From: an uncultured Ruminiclostridium sp. | GTDB lineage: Bacteria > Bacillota > Clostridia > Oscillospirales > Ruminococcaceae | Direction: 5' to 3' | Length of the DNA: 32,124 bases | Assembly: GCA_947624435.1 (NCBI GenBank) | Contig: CANQKE010000030.1 | Span: 1 to 32,124, forward strand | Shown here: piece by piece, positions 16,498 through 24,054 of the stretch | Position numbering within the stretch: the stretch's first letter is position 1 | How the letters are laid out: every line of letters starts with the position of its first letter | Notes under the pieces: generated by a model | What the model saw: the letters and a program-made list of their open reading frames with translations, nothing else | The model's database searches: none | Told to the model about the DNA's origin: nothing | Position numbers and translations under genes: made by a program

Positions 16498-17244
16498 TCA
16501 GATAACGAACATTCCGCCGCACAACAGGGATATCAGCCCGTCTATTATCCCGGTGCCGAAGCTGCACAGCACACAAAACAGCGAGCGGCTTATATACTGT
16601 CCGAAATACGCAGACGGCCGCGCGTCGGTATATCTTCCGGTTATGTAAGAAAACAGCCGCGAGGAGCAGGACAGCGATATCCGGCACTGGTACGCGGTTA
16701 TCAGCATTCCGGTCACGGCAGAGGGGAGGATAAGTATAGCCGCAGCGGCAAGCCCGTTCGCGCCGAACGCCGTTATAAAATACGCCGCCGCCATGCCCGT
16801 TCCTATGCCTTTCAGCGGCAAAGTCAGCAGCGCCGCCGGATGTCCCAGCGCGCACAGTCCCGAGAAAAACGGTATAGCCAGCCATGCCAGCATGCCGAAA
16901 AACGACGCCGAGGCGTTTTCAAAAAAGCCGCCGTTTACCCTTAAAGCAAGATAGGAGTCCACCGCCTCGCGCGGCAATTCGCCTAAAGCTTTACCGTACA
17001 GCATAAAGCCGGGGAAAACGCATATCAGCCCCGTTAAAGCCAGCAGCAAAAACGGCAGGCCTGTCCTGCGGCGAGGTTCGCGTTTTAACTTTTGTATCAG
17101 CGGCGGCTCGGACGCCTGTCCGATATCCGGCAGCACGGCTTCAATAGGCTGCGGTTCTGCCTCTGTGTCTGCTCCGGGCAGATAAATTCCGTTTCGCTGC
17201 TTTATAAATTCCTCTGCGGTGAGCCTGTTCGCGGTGTATTCCAT
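16498..17244 (-). CDS. SpoIIM-like stage II sporulation membrane protein, 248 aa
   Basis: After a charged, proline-rich N-terminal stretch of about 80 residues come about five hydrophobic segments: FLLLALTGLICVFPGFML, FFGMLAWLAIPFFSGLCALG, a segment ending LPLKGIGTGMAAAYFI, AAAILILPSAVTGML, and a C-terminal one. The GHPAALLTLPLKGIGTGMAAAYF region lines up with the GLPVVLLLLFLKGM segment of B. subtilis SpoIIM as I remember it. SpoIIM works with SpoIID and SpoIIP in the mother cell to drive engulfment. A sigma-E-like promoter (17291-17319) supports the call. The N-terminal extension is longer than in Bacillus. SD GAAAGGAAG precedes the ATG. The alternative is an unrelated polytopic protein of the same broad DUF95/SpoIIM family. 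Confidence 0.66.
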   Translation of the reverse strand: MEYTANRLTAEEFIKQRNGIYLPGADTEAEPQPIEAVLPDIGQASEPPLIQKLKREPRRRTGLPFLLLALTGLICVFPGFMLYGKALGELPREAVDSYLALRVNGGFFENASASFFGMLAWLAIPFFSGLCALGHPAALLTLPLKGIGTGMAAAYFITAFGANGLAAAAILILPSAVTGMLITAYQCRISLSCSSRLFSYITGRYTDARPSAYFGQYISRSLFCVLCSFGTGIIDGLISLLCGGMFVI

Positions 17245-17290
17245 TATATGACTTCCTTTCTCTTGATCTGCATTCCGTTTTCATTACCAA

Positions 17291-17319
17291 AATGTATGCC
17301 GTTTTATACTGGTATATTC
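17291..17319 (-). promoter_or_regulatory. Sigma-E-like promoter of the SpoIIM-like gene
   Basis: On the minus strand GAATATA (17313-17319) is followed after 14 bp by CATACATT (17291-17298). The B. subtilis sigma-E consensus is about KMATATT-N14-CATACANT, so the -10 is perfect and the -35 matches in six of seven places. It is 46 bp from the start codon. Confidence 0.65.
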
Positions 17320-17357
17320 CTGTTTTTTTCACCGCGTATTAAATAGGCGTTAAGTGC

Positions 17358-17386
17358 TTGATTATTGTCGAAAAATATGGTATACT
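17358..17386 (+). promoter_or_regulatory. Sigma-A promoter of the sugar transferase–pyrB unit
   Basis: TTGATT (17358-17363), 17-bp spacer, TATACT (17381-17386), 60 bp upstream of the TTG start. Confidence 0.7.
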
Positions 17387-17446
17387 TATTTTAATTAGGT
17401 TTTACATTTGCCTGCTGTCGGGATTTTGGAACGGGAGGTATTTTGC

Positions 17447-18850
17447 TTGAATAAGGACAAGGAAAAATATAAACGCGTCGCGCTGTTCGTGGATTCGCTG
17501 GTGCTGCTCACCTGGCTTACTTCCGCTTTCGGCATTATCTGGATAAATTATTACAACTCGCAGATGAACAACAGCTTTTTCGCTAAAGGCAACTGGGTGC
17601 TGTTCGGGCTGTATATGGCGATATTGTGGGTATTTTCCAAGATATACCGAGGATTAAAGGTCGGCACGCTCAAAACCGCCGACATAATAGTATCACAGAT
17701 ATTAGCTACATTTTGCACAAACGTAGTGGCGTATTTTCAGATAGCGCTTATCTCACGCCAGCTGCCACAGGTAGGCCCGCTGTTTATCGGTATGCTGTAT
17801 CAGTGCGCGGTGATAGTTATCTGGGCGGTAGTCAGCGGCGCTATCATACGCAGTCTATATCCCGCGAAGAACATCGTGATGATATACGGCAACGAGCATC
17901 CGGCGATGATGCTGGCGGAAAAAATGTCGCACCGCGCCGATAAGTATCTGATTTCCGAAATGATAAACGTTTCGATGGGATTTGACTACATTACCGGAAG
18001 ACTGGGCGAATTTGACGCGGTAGTTATCTGCGACACGCCTAACGATATCCGCAACGATATATTAAAATATTGCTTCAGCAACTCTATCCGTACTTATCTT
18101 GTGCCGAAGATATCCGATATAATCGTTCGCGGCTCGGACAATAACGAGCTGTTCGACACCCCGCTGATAACCTCTAAAAACGACGGTATCGGCATAGAAA
18201 AGCGCTTTGTCAAGCGTTTATCGGATATAATAATGTCGGGGATAGGAATAATAATCGCGTCGCCGTTCATGCTTATAACAGCTATAGCGATTAAATTGTA
18301 CGACCGCGGCCCGATACTCTATAAGCAGGTCAGGTATACCAGAGATAAAAAAGAGTTCAAGCTGCTCAAATTCCGCAGCATGGTGGTAAACGCCGAGAGC
18401 GACGGTGTAGCGCGTCTTGCGAGCGAAAAGGACAAGCGTATTACCCCGGTAGGAAAGGTAATACGCAAGATACGTTTTGACGAGCTGCCACAGTTATTCA
18501 ATATTTTCAAAGGCGATATGTCGGTGGTAGGCCCTCGCCCGGAGCGCCCGGAGATACACGCAAAGTATGAAAAGGAAATGCCGGAGTTTTCGTTCCGCCT
18601 TAAAGTAAAAGCTGGACTCACCGGCAACGCGCAAGTGATAGGAAAATACAACACCACCCCTTACGATAAGCTGAAGCTTGATCTTATGTATATCGAAAAA
18701 TACTCCATTGCGCTGGATATTTTGCTGATATTAAAGACGATAAAAATAATCTTTATGCCGGAGGAAAGCACTCAGGGCATAAAGGAAGGGCAGTCCACCG
18801 CGGAAATAACCACCGACAATAAGGAAGGGAAAAACCATGAGACAACTTGA
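17447..18850 (+). CDS. Polyprenyl-phosphate glycosyl-1-phosphate transferase (bacterial sugar transferase), 467 aa
   Basis: It starts surface polysaccharide synthesis by moving a sugar-1-phosphate from a nucleotide sugar to undecaprenyl phosphate. The N-terminal half has about four hydrophobic segments and a CoA-binding-like fold. The C-terminal half (about residue 265 on) is the WbaP/EpsL catalytic domain: KRFVKRLSDIIMSGIGII, then DRGPILYKQVR, FKLLKFRSM, FDELPQLFNIFKGDMSVVGP and VKAGLTGNAQVIGKY. The start is a TTG at 17447, chosen because GGGAGGT lies 7 nt before it and the upstream frame has no SD. Its last 14 bases overlap pyrB. No other glycan genes are adjacent. Confidence 0.9.
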   Translation: MNKDKEKYKRVALFVDSLVLLTWLTSAFGIIWINYYNSQMNNSFFAKGNWVLFGLYMAILWVFSKIYRGLKVGTLKTADIIVSQILATFCTNVVAYFQIALISRQLPQVGPLFIGMLYQCAVIVIWAVVSGAIIRSLYPAKNIVMIYGNEHPAMMLAEKMSHRADKYLISEMINVSMGFDYITGRLGEFDAVVICDTPNDIRNDILKYCFSNSIRTYLVPKISDIIVRGSDNNELFDTPLITSKNDGIGIEKRFVKRLSDIIMSGIGIIIASPFMLITAIAIKLYDRGPILYKQVRYTRDKKEFKLLKFRSMVVNAESDGVARLASEKDKRITPVGKVIRKIRFDELPQLFNIFKGDMSVVGPRPERPEIHAKYEKEMPEFSFRLKVKAGLTGNAQVIGKYNTTPYDKLKLDLMYIEKYSIALDILLILKTIKIIFMPEESTQGIKEGQSTAEITTDNKEGKNHETT

Positions 18851-19907
18851 ACATCTTATCGACCTTGACGATTACAAAAAAGCTGATTGGGACGCTATAG
18901 TTTCCTTAGCGCAAGATATAGTGAAAGACCCGGCCGCTTATTCGCAAAGGTGCAGCGGCAAGATAATGGCGACGCTGTTTTACGAGCCGTCCACCCGTAC
19001 CCAGATGAGCTTTCAGACCGCTATGCTTAGGCTCGGCGGCGGGCTTATCGGTTTTGACAACCCCTCCGTTTCCTCGGTGGCAAAAGGGGAGAACCTTAAA
19101 GATACCACCAAGGTAGTCAGCAATTACGCGGATATTTTAGTAATAAGAAATCCCATGGAGGGAAGCGCCAAGGCTGCCGCGCTTACCGCCGGTTGTCCGG
19201 TGATAAACGCCGGCGACGGAGGGCATCTCCACCCGACCCAGACGCTTACCGATATGCTGACGCTGAAAATGGAAAAGGGCAGGCTGGACGATCTTAAAAT
19301 AGGCGTATGCGGCGACCTTGTAAACGGCAGGACGGTACATTCTCTGCTCAAAGCGTTATCCTGCTATAAGAAAAACGAGTTCACGCTTATCTCCACAAAA
19401 GAGTTGAGATTGCCGGACTACATCAAGGATATAATAACCGAGCGCGGCTGCAAGTACCGCGAGGTGTTCTCGATAGAGGACGCTATAGAAGACCTTGATA
19501 TGCTGTACATGACCCGTATCCAGCGGGAACGCTTTGCCAGCATGGAGGAATACGAGCGTCAAAAGAATGTTTTCGTGCTTGACAACGCGAAAATGTCCAA
19601 GGCGCGCAGCGATATGATAGTGCTGCACCCGCTGCCGAGAGTGGACGAGATAGCGTCGGAGGTGGACGCCGACCCGCGCGCGCTTTATTTCAAGCAGGCA
19701 AACTACGGCGTATTTGTCCGCATGGCGCTGATAATCTGTATGCTGGAGGACAGGATACATTCCGCTCCGCTGCTTAAAGGCGGGATACCCGAGGGCAAGG
19801 CGTGCGCTAATCCGAAGTGTATTACTCACACCGAGCCGTATCTCCCGCACAGCTTCCGCCAGACCGGCGCGGCTTTGGAGTGCGAATACTGTGATAGTAA
19901 GCTTTAA
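18837..19907 (+). CDS. pyrB: Aspartate carbamoyltransferase catalytic chain with C-terminal zinc-ribbon tail, 356 aa
   Basis: It makes N-carbamoyl-L-aspartate from carbamoyl phosphate and aspartate, the committed step of pyrimidine synthesis. The key residues are present: STRT (52-55), Lys83 of the 80s loop (SSVAKGEN), HPTQ (132-135) and HPLPR (264-268). After the normal end near residue 310 there is an extra tail with Cys323-X4-Cys328-X20-Cys349-X2-Cys352. This spacing resembles the zinc site of the regulatory chain PyrI (Cys-X4-Cys...Cys-X2-Cys), which in E. coli contacts the catalytic chain. The PyrI nucleotide-binding domain is absent. SD AAGGAAGGG lies inside the end of the sugar transferase gene, which it overlaps by 14 bp. 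No other pyr genes are here. Confidence 0.95.
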   Translation: MRQLEHLIDLDDYKKADWDAIVSLAQDIVKDPAAYSQRCSGKIMATLFYEPSTRTQMSFQTAMLRLGGGLIGFDNPSVSSVAKGENLKDTTKVVSNYADILVIRNPMEGSAKAAALTAGCPVINAGDGGHLHPTQTLTDMLTLKMEKGRLDDLKIGVCGDLVNGRTVHSLLKALSCYKKNEFTLISTKELRLPDYIKDIITERGCKYREVFSIEDAIEDLDMLYMTRIQRERFASMEEYERQKNVFVLDNAKMSKARSDMIVLHPLPRVDEIASEVDADPRALYFKQANYGVFVRMALIICMLEDRIHSAPLLKGGIPEGKACANPKCITHTEPYLPHSFRQTGAALECEYCDSKL

Positions 19908-19914
19908 TAAAACC

Positions 19915-19958
19915 AAAGAACGGTATGCTTTTGATGAAATGCACACCGTTCTTTTTAT
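19915..19958. terminator. Bidirectional terminator between pyrB and the mannanase gene
   Basis: AAAGAACGGT (19915-19924) pairs with ACCGTTCTTT (19945-19954), extended inward by TGC/GCA, followed by a U-run. It lies between convergent genes. Confidence 0.85.
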
Positions 19959-19972
19959 TATTAATAGATCAT

Positions 19973-21022
19973 TCAGGCCGCCTGTTCAAGGTCTGCCTGT
20001 TGTGAATCTGCCTCGAATACCGAGCAGAGCTTTGAAGTCTGTTTGATACCGTTTTCGCCGTTTATCAGGACTTCGCCCCAGTCGGAAGAAAGCACGCTGC
20101 CGTCCCATTCCTTTGCGATGTCAAGGTATTCAACTCCGCCGCCGTTGCCTTTCCACGACCAGCCGAGGTATCCGGTGCCGGTTTCGTTGCAGATACGCAG
20201 TATAGACGCCTCGTCAACGTCGCCGTCGCTGTGGTTATAGCCGAACTCGCCGATGATAAGGCAGATATTCTTATTTATAGCACCTTTTATCGTTCTGGAA
20301 ATGGTAGCCTCGTCCTTACCTGCCGCACCGTACATGTGTACGGAGAACATGGTGTTTGCGTCTGGGTCGGCATTGAATATATCCGACGCGAAATTGAGCA
20401 CGCTGTCCGCACACTGTCCCCAGCCCGCGCTGTCTACAAGTATCGTGTTCTTTATACCCGCCTCGCGCAGCTTTGGAAGAGCCTCAACGTACGCGTCGCG
20501 CCATACCTCCAGATTGTTCCACGAGCCGTACCATTCGTTGGCGATGTTTACTATAACGTAAGCCTCGGTATCTTTTAGCGTGTCGGCAAGCTCTATCCAG
20601 TAATCTACCGCTTTATCGAGCGGGGCAGTCTCGTCCATGCCGGTGGCGTCGTGTACCTCAAGAATAGCTATCATCTTGTTTTCCTTGCACTTTTCGATGA
20701 TCTCCGCTACCGAATCGGCGCCGTCCTTTGTCCACTGTCCGCCGTCCGAAAGAACTACCCGCACCGAATTTGCACCTGTTTCGGCGATAGCGGGAAGTGC
20801 GGTATCCAGCTGATCCTTGAACCAGCTGTGTGCATGGTTTATCCCTCTGAAAACGAATTGATTGCCGTTAGCGTCAATAAGCTTTGTTCCGCTGACCTGA
20901 AATCCTCCGCTTACCTGGACGTTTTCACCGGAGGTGTCCGGAACCGAGATAACGCCGCTGTCAGCACAGGAAACGGTAAAAATACTGCATACCAGTATAA
21001 ATACCATAAATAATTTTCTCAT
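19973..21022 (-). CDS. Lipoprotein GH5 (GH5_8-type) endo-beta-1,4-mannanase, 349 aa
   Basis: A secreted endo-glycanase. Residues 1-19 form a lipoprotein signal peptide (MRKLFMVFILVCSIFTVSC) with Cys19 as lipidation site. The catalytic domain starts at about residue 40 (FQVSGTKLIDANGNQFVFRG). It shows INHAHSWF, LEVHDATG, the acid/base Glu163 in NIANEWYGSW, HMYG, and the nucleophile Glu259 in IIGEFG. This pattern, including ILVDSAGWGQ, matches bacillary alkaline mannanases of subfamily GH5_8 rather than cellulases. There is no carbohydrate-binding module and no dockerin, so it would act while anchored to the outer face of the membrane. The start at 21022 follows AAAGGAGCG; the open frame upstream overlaps the promoter. 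It has its own promoter and appears monocistronic. Confidence 0.93.
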   Translation of the reverse strand: MRKLFMVFILVCSIFTVSCADSGVISVPDTSGENVQVSGGFQVSGTKLIDANGNQFVFRGINHAHSWFKDQLDTALPAIAETGANSVRVVLSDGGQWTKDGADSVAEIIEKCKENKMIAILEVHDATGMDETAPLDKAVDYWIELADTLKDTEAYVIVNIANEWYGSWNNLEVWRDAYVEALPKLREAGIKNTILVDSAGWGQCADSVLNFASDIFNADPDANTMFSVHMYGAAGKDEATISRTIKGAINKNICLIIGEFGYNHSDGDVDEASILRICNETGTGYLGWSWKGNGGGVEYLDIAKEWDGSVLSSDWGEVLINGENGIKQTSKLCSVFEADSQQADLEQAA

Positions 21023-21067
21023 GTTACGCTCCTTTACGGTTCTGTCTCGTATGAATTTATTTACAAA

Positions 21068-21096
21068 AGTATAGCACAATTTTTTCCGTATGTCAA
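21068..21096 (-). promoter_or_regulatory. Sigma-A promoter of the mannanase gene
   Basis: Minus-strand TTGACA (21091-21096), 17-bp spacer, TATACT (21068-21073), 45 bp upstream of the start codon. Confidence 0.85.
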
Positions 21097-21127
21097 TCAT
21101 AATATTTGTGGAAAAACGGGGGATAAT

Positions 21128-21201
21128 AAGTTTGAAAAATAAATTTTTCAAACTTTGAGTTTTCAAAACTTGAAAGAAGAGATGCTTGCTTTGCAAGCAT
21201 G
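21128..21201 (+). repeat. Structured repeat element, copy 2 (short variant), upstream of the four-helix protein
   Basis: P1 is an AT-rich hairpin at 21128-21155 with arms AAGTTTGAAAAA/TTTTTCAAACTT. P2 is reduced to AGTTTT-C-AAAACT (21158-21170). The SD-like site is degenerate (AAAGAAGAG, against AAAGGAGAG in the other copies). P3 is the same palindrome, ATGCTTGCTTTGCAAGCAT (21182-21200). Orientation is with the downstream gene. Here the downstream gene has its own SD, 40 bp away. Confidence 0.75.
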
Positions 21202-21240
21202 ATTAAATTTGAAAAAATCATATTCGGCAAGGAGGATATT

Positions 21241-21675
21241 ATGATAGAACAGGATACCGTGCGTCTGCTCAGAGAATGTGACGCGGGCGTACAAATGGGA
21301 GTCGCGTCGATAGACAACGTACAGGGAAGAATAAAAAACGAGCAGCTCAGAAAGCTGCTGTCCGACAGCAAGGCGCAGCACCAGAAGCTCAATATCGAAA
21401 TACAGCAGCTGCTCGACCGTTATCACGATGACGGCAAAGCGCCCGACCTTATGGCAAAGGGTATGTCGTGGATGAAAACCAATCTCATGCTGTCAATGGA
21501 GGAGTCGGACGAAAAAATCGCCGATCTTATGACCGACGGCTGCAACATGGGAGTAAAATCGCTCGGCAAGTATCTCAATCAGTACGAGGCGGCGGATGAA
21601 AAGTCAAAGGACATCACCAAGCGCCTTATGAATATAGAAGAACGCCTCGCACAAGATATGCGCCCGTATCTTTAA
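21241..21675 (+). CDS. Four-helix-bundle protein of the DUF2383/PA2169 type, 144 aa
   Basis: An all-alpha protein of ferritin-like four-helix size. The N-terminal half (TVRLLRECDAGVQMGVASIDNV, then LRKLLSDSKAQHQKLNIEIQQLL) fits the DUF2383/PA2169 family, whose function is unknown. It has no signal peptide. The start at 21241 is chosen because GGAGGATATT lies directly before it; an in-frame ATG at 21199 sits inside the repeat element and has no good SD. It is monocistronic and ends at a terminator. Some clostridial proteins of this type are linked to stress or sporulation, but nothing here shows this. Confidence 0.75.
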   Translation: MIEQDTVRLLRECDAGVQMGVASIDNVQGRIKNEQLRKLLSDSKAQHQKLNIEIQQLLDRYHDDGKAPDLMAKGMSWMKTNLMLSMEESDEKIADLMTDGCNMGVKSLGKYLNQYEAADEKSKDITKRLMNIEERLAQDMRPYL

Positions 21676-21678
21676 TAT

Positions 21679-21712
21679 AAAAAACAGCCTTTGGGTCACA
21701 AAGGCTGTTTTA
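21679..21712. terminator. Bidirectional terminator
   Basis: AAAACAGCCTTT pairs with AAAGGCTGTTTT around a 7-nt loop, with flanking A and U runs, between convergent genes. Confidence 0.88.
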
Positions 21713-21715
21713 TGT

Positions 21716-23785
21716 TTACATATTATCAGGCGGCGTTTGCTTTCTGATAGTTTCTTTATTAAGGATACCGAAGTTTGATTTTCCGCTCTTCTTTATTCTG
21801 TACATCGCGTCGTCCGCCATGCCGATTATCTCGTCTACCGTCATGCTGGAATCCTCTACTATCGAAATACCGATACTGGTATTTACCACAAGATGTTCAC
21901 CGCTGTCCGAGGTGAAGCCGTCCCTTAGCGTATTAAGGATATCCTGCGCTACTCTGGTAGGCTCGTTTATGTCTATATTCCTTACGCATACGATAAATTC
22001 ATCGCCGCCGTATCTGCCGGCAGTACCGAATCCGTGCGTTACGTCCGAAATAGTCCTTGCCACAAATTTTAACACCTGGTCGCCGGTCGCGTGACTGTAC
22101 TGGTCGTTGAAATTCTTGAAGTCGTCCACGTCGATGAACAGTATCGCAAATTTATTCTTCCTTACAGACAGCAAATGCAGCTCGCTGTCTATAGTGCGCT
22201 CGATACTTTCGCGGTTGTACAGCGAGGTAAGACTGTCGAAGCTTGCGCGCTCGGTCAGAAGCATTTCGCTGCGCTTTGCTCTGTCTACGTCCACGATAAC
22301 TCCGACTATTTTCGCGATATCTCCGTCGCGGGTGCGTATAGTCGCGGTACGCATGAGCACCCAGATATAATCGCCGTAGATGTTCTTCCAGCGGTATTCA
22401 TTGTTCTTAAATTCCTCGCCCTTTGCCAGACGTTCAAGATCCTCGTGATACCTGTCGGAATCCTCCGGATGTACCTTTACCTTTAACAGGAAGCTGTCCG
22501 CGAAATGATCGGACGGAGCGCGGTAGCTGAACTTCTTATTGAAGTTGTTGGAGAAGAATACCTCGTTGGATTTCAGATTCCATTCAAAGATTATATTGTC
22601 GGACATTTCCACTATCGTGCGGTAACGCCCCTCGCTTACTACGATATCGTCGATAAGGTCGTTGAATGCGCGTGCCATATCGCCGTACTCGTTTTTAGCG
22701 GAGAAGTTTATTCTCGCCTCATGGTCGCCGCGGCTCACCTTGAGCAGCGTTTCGCGTATCACCTTAAGCGGCTTGGTGAGTATTATTATAATGATTATCC
22801 CGACTGCGCAGAAAACAGCGACCAATAGCAGTATCACGCCGCTTATCGCTCCGATAGCCTCGTTGGACGCGTTATACGCGCGCTCGGTCTCGGATATCAT
22901 TGCCAATGTCCACGGTTCTCCCGAAACGCCTCTTACCGGCATTTGGATAACAAATCCTATAGTCGGTATTTCAGTAGCTCCGGCACGGCGGAAGTTATCT
23001 ACCTGTACGGCGGTTTCAGCTCCGGCTCTCGCATACAGATTCTGCTTGTATGCCGAATTATGCGCGTCGTCGATGTTGCCGATATACGCGCCGTCTATTA
23101 TAGAACCCATCGGGTCGATAAGCACGATACGGCTGTTGTTTTCAAAAGACGACATTGTAAAGAAGGATTTCAGTCTGGCGTCGCTGAAGAAAACTATCAT
23201 GTTTTTGTCGCCGATCTTGTAACGGGTCATCAGCCTTACCTGCGACAGCGCGTCCTTGCCGAATATCGGGTCGAAATGCTCCTTGTCCTCTTCGGGAAAA
23301 TCGCTGAATTGATCGCCGGTATAGCAGTATATCTCGCCGTCCTCCAGCCCTTCCATCGTGCTGATATTTTTAAGAGTGCCGTTCAGCGTGTTGTTGATTG
23401 TGGGAGTGGTGCCGGTGGTGTAAAGCAGCTCGCCGTTGTTGTCGGCTATCATTATTTTGCTTATCTCTATCGGAGTGGCGCTGTTCTCGCTGTTTTCGAT
23501 GATATTGTCATAGTTGTCTATCAGCGCCTGGATAGATCCCTCGTCACCGTTGCTGACGTATGCGTCGATATACGGATTATCAGCCGCCATTTTCGCACTG
23601 TCGGAAAGCGTTTTGAAATATTCCGCAATGTTTACAGACTGCTTTTCCGCGATCATCTGTGTAACGTTGGTGTAATTGTTTATCGCGATCTTGCGCATGG
23701 AGATATTCGCGCTTACTGCGAATATGACCATCGGGATTATTACAAAGCAGCATAGCGCCGCGATAAGTATAGTTCTGATCTTCAT
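21716..23785 (-). CDS. Membrane diguanylate cyclase: dCache–HAMP–PAS–GGDEF, 689 aa
   Basis: It makes cyclic di-GMP in response to an outside signal. Domain order: TM helix (about 6-26), extracytoplasmic double-Cache-type sensor (about 30-305), TM helix (about 313-336), HAMP (about 337-385), PAS with PAC (about 386-505) and GGDEF (about 515-675). The active site GGDEF at 593-597 is intact (GRYGGDEF), as is the metal-site block FIDVDDFKNFND. The inhibitory RxxD I-site, expected five residues before GGDEF, is absent (the sequence there is HGFG), so product inhibition by the primary site is unlikely. There is no EAL or HD-GYP domain. The SD is weak. The promoter is at 23873-23901. Confidence 0.93.
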   Translation of the reverse strand: MKIRTILIAALCCFVIIPMVIFAVSANISMRKIAINNYTNVTQMIAEKQSVNIAEYFKTLSDSAKMAADNPYIDAYVSNGDEGSIQALIDNYDNIIENSENSATPIEISKIMIADNNGELLYTTGTTPTINNTLNGTLKNISTMEGLEDGEIYCYTGDQFSDFPEEDKEHFDPIFGKDALSQVRLMTRYKIGDKNMIVFFSDARLKSFFTMSSFENNSRIVLIDPMGSIIDGAYIGNIDDAHNSAYKQNLYARAGAETAVQVDNFRRAGATEIPTIGFVIQMPVRGVSGEPWTLAMISETERAYNASNEAIGAISGVILLLVAVFCAVGIIIIIILTKPLKVIRETLLKVSRGDHEARINFSAKNEYGDMARAFNDLIDDIVVSEGRYRTIVEMSDNIIFEWNLKSNEVFFSNNFNKKFSYRAPSDHFADSFLLKVKVHPEDSDRYHEDLERLAKGEEFKNNEYRWKNIYGDYIWVLMRTATIRTRDGDIAKIVGVIVDVDRAKRSEMLLTERASFDSLTSLYNRESIERTIDSELHLLSVRKNKFAILFIDVDDFKNFNDQYSHATGDQVLKFVARTISDVTHGFGTAGRYGGDEFIVCVRNIDINEPTRVAQDILNTLRDGFTSDSGEHLVVNTSIGISIVEDSSMTVDEIIGMADDAMYRIKKSGKSNFGILNKETIRKQTPPDNM

Positions 23786-23872
23786 GTATTGTCATACCGC
23801 AAACGCGGCCGCCTCCTGTTTATACTGTGCGTTCTTTCCTAGAAAAGCGCATAAATCCACTTATACAATAAA

Positions 23873-23901
23873 ATTATATCACACTTCGCCGTAAATGTAA
23901 A
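23873..23901 (-). promoter_or_regulatory. Promoter of the diguanylate cyclase gene
   Basis: Minus-strand TTTACA (23896-23901), 17-bp spacer, TATAAT (23873-23878), about 88 bp upstream of the start codon. The gap 23786-24054 between divergent genes holds this and the MFS promoter and no gene I can see. Confidence 0.7.
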
Positions 23902-23985
23902 TGAATTTGTATATTTTTGTTTATTATGCATAAATATCAGCTTATTTTATTGTGCAAAAAAGCAAGATTTTATTTTTGGGAGAGA

Positions 23986-24014
23986 TTGACTTTTCGGCTT
24001 GATTATAGTATATT
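23986..24014 (+). promoter_or_regulatory. Promoter of the MFS transporter gene
   Basis: TTGACT (23986-23991), 17-bp spacer, TATATT (24009-24014), 40 bp before the start codon. Confidence 0.75.
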
Positions 24015-24054
24015 ATTGTATTGAAACGTTCAAATTTCAGATAATCGAGGGAAT

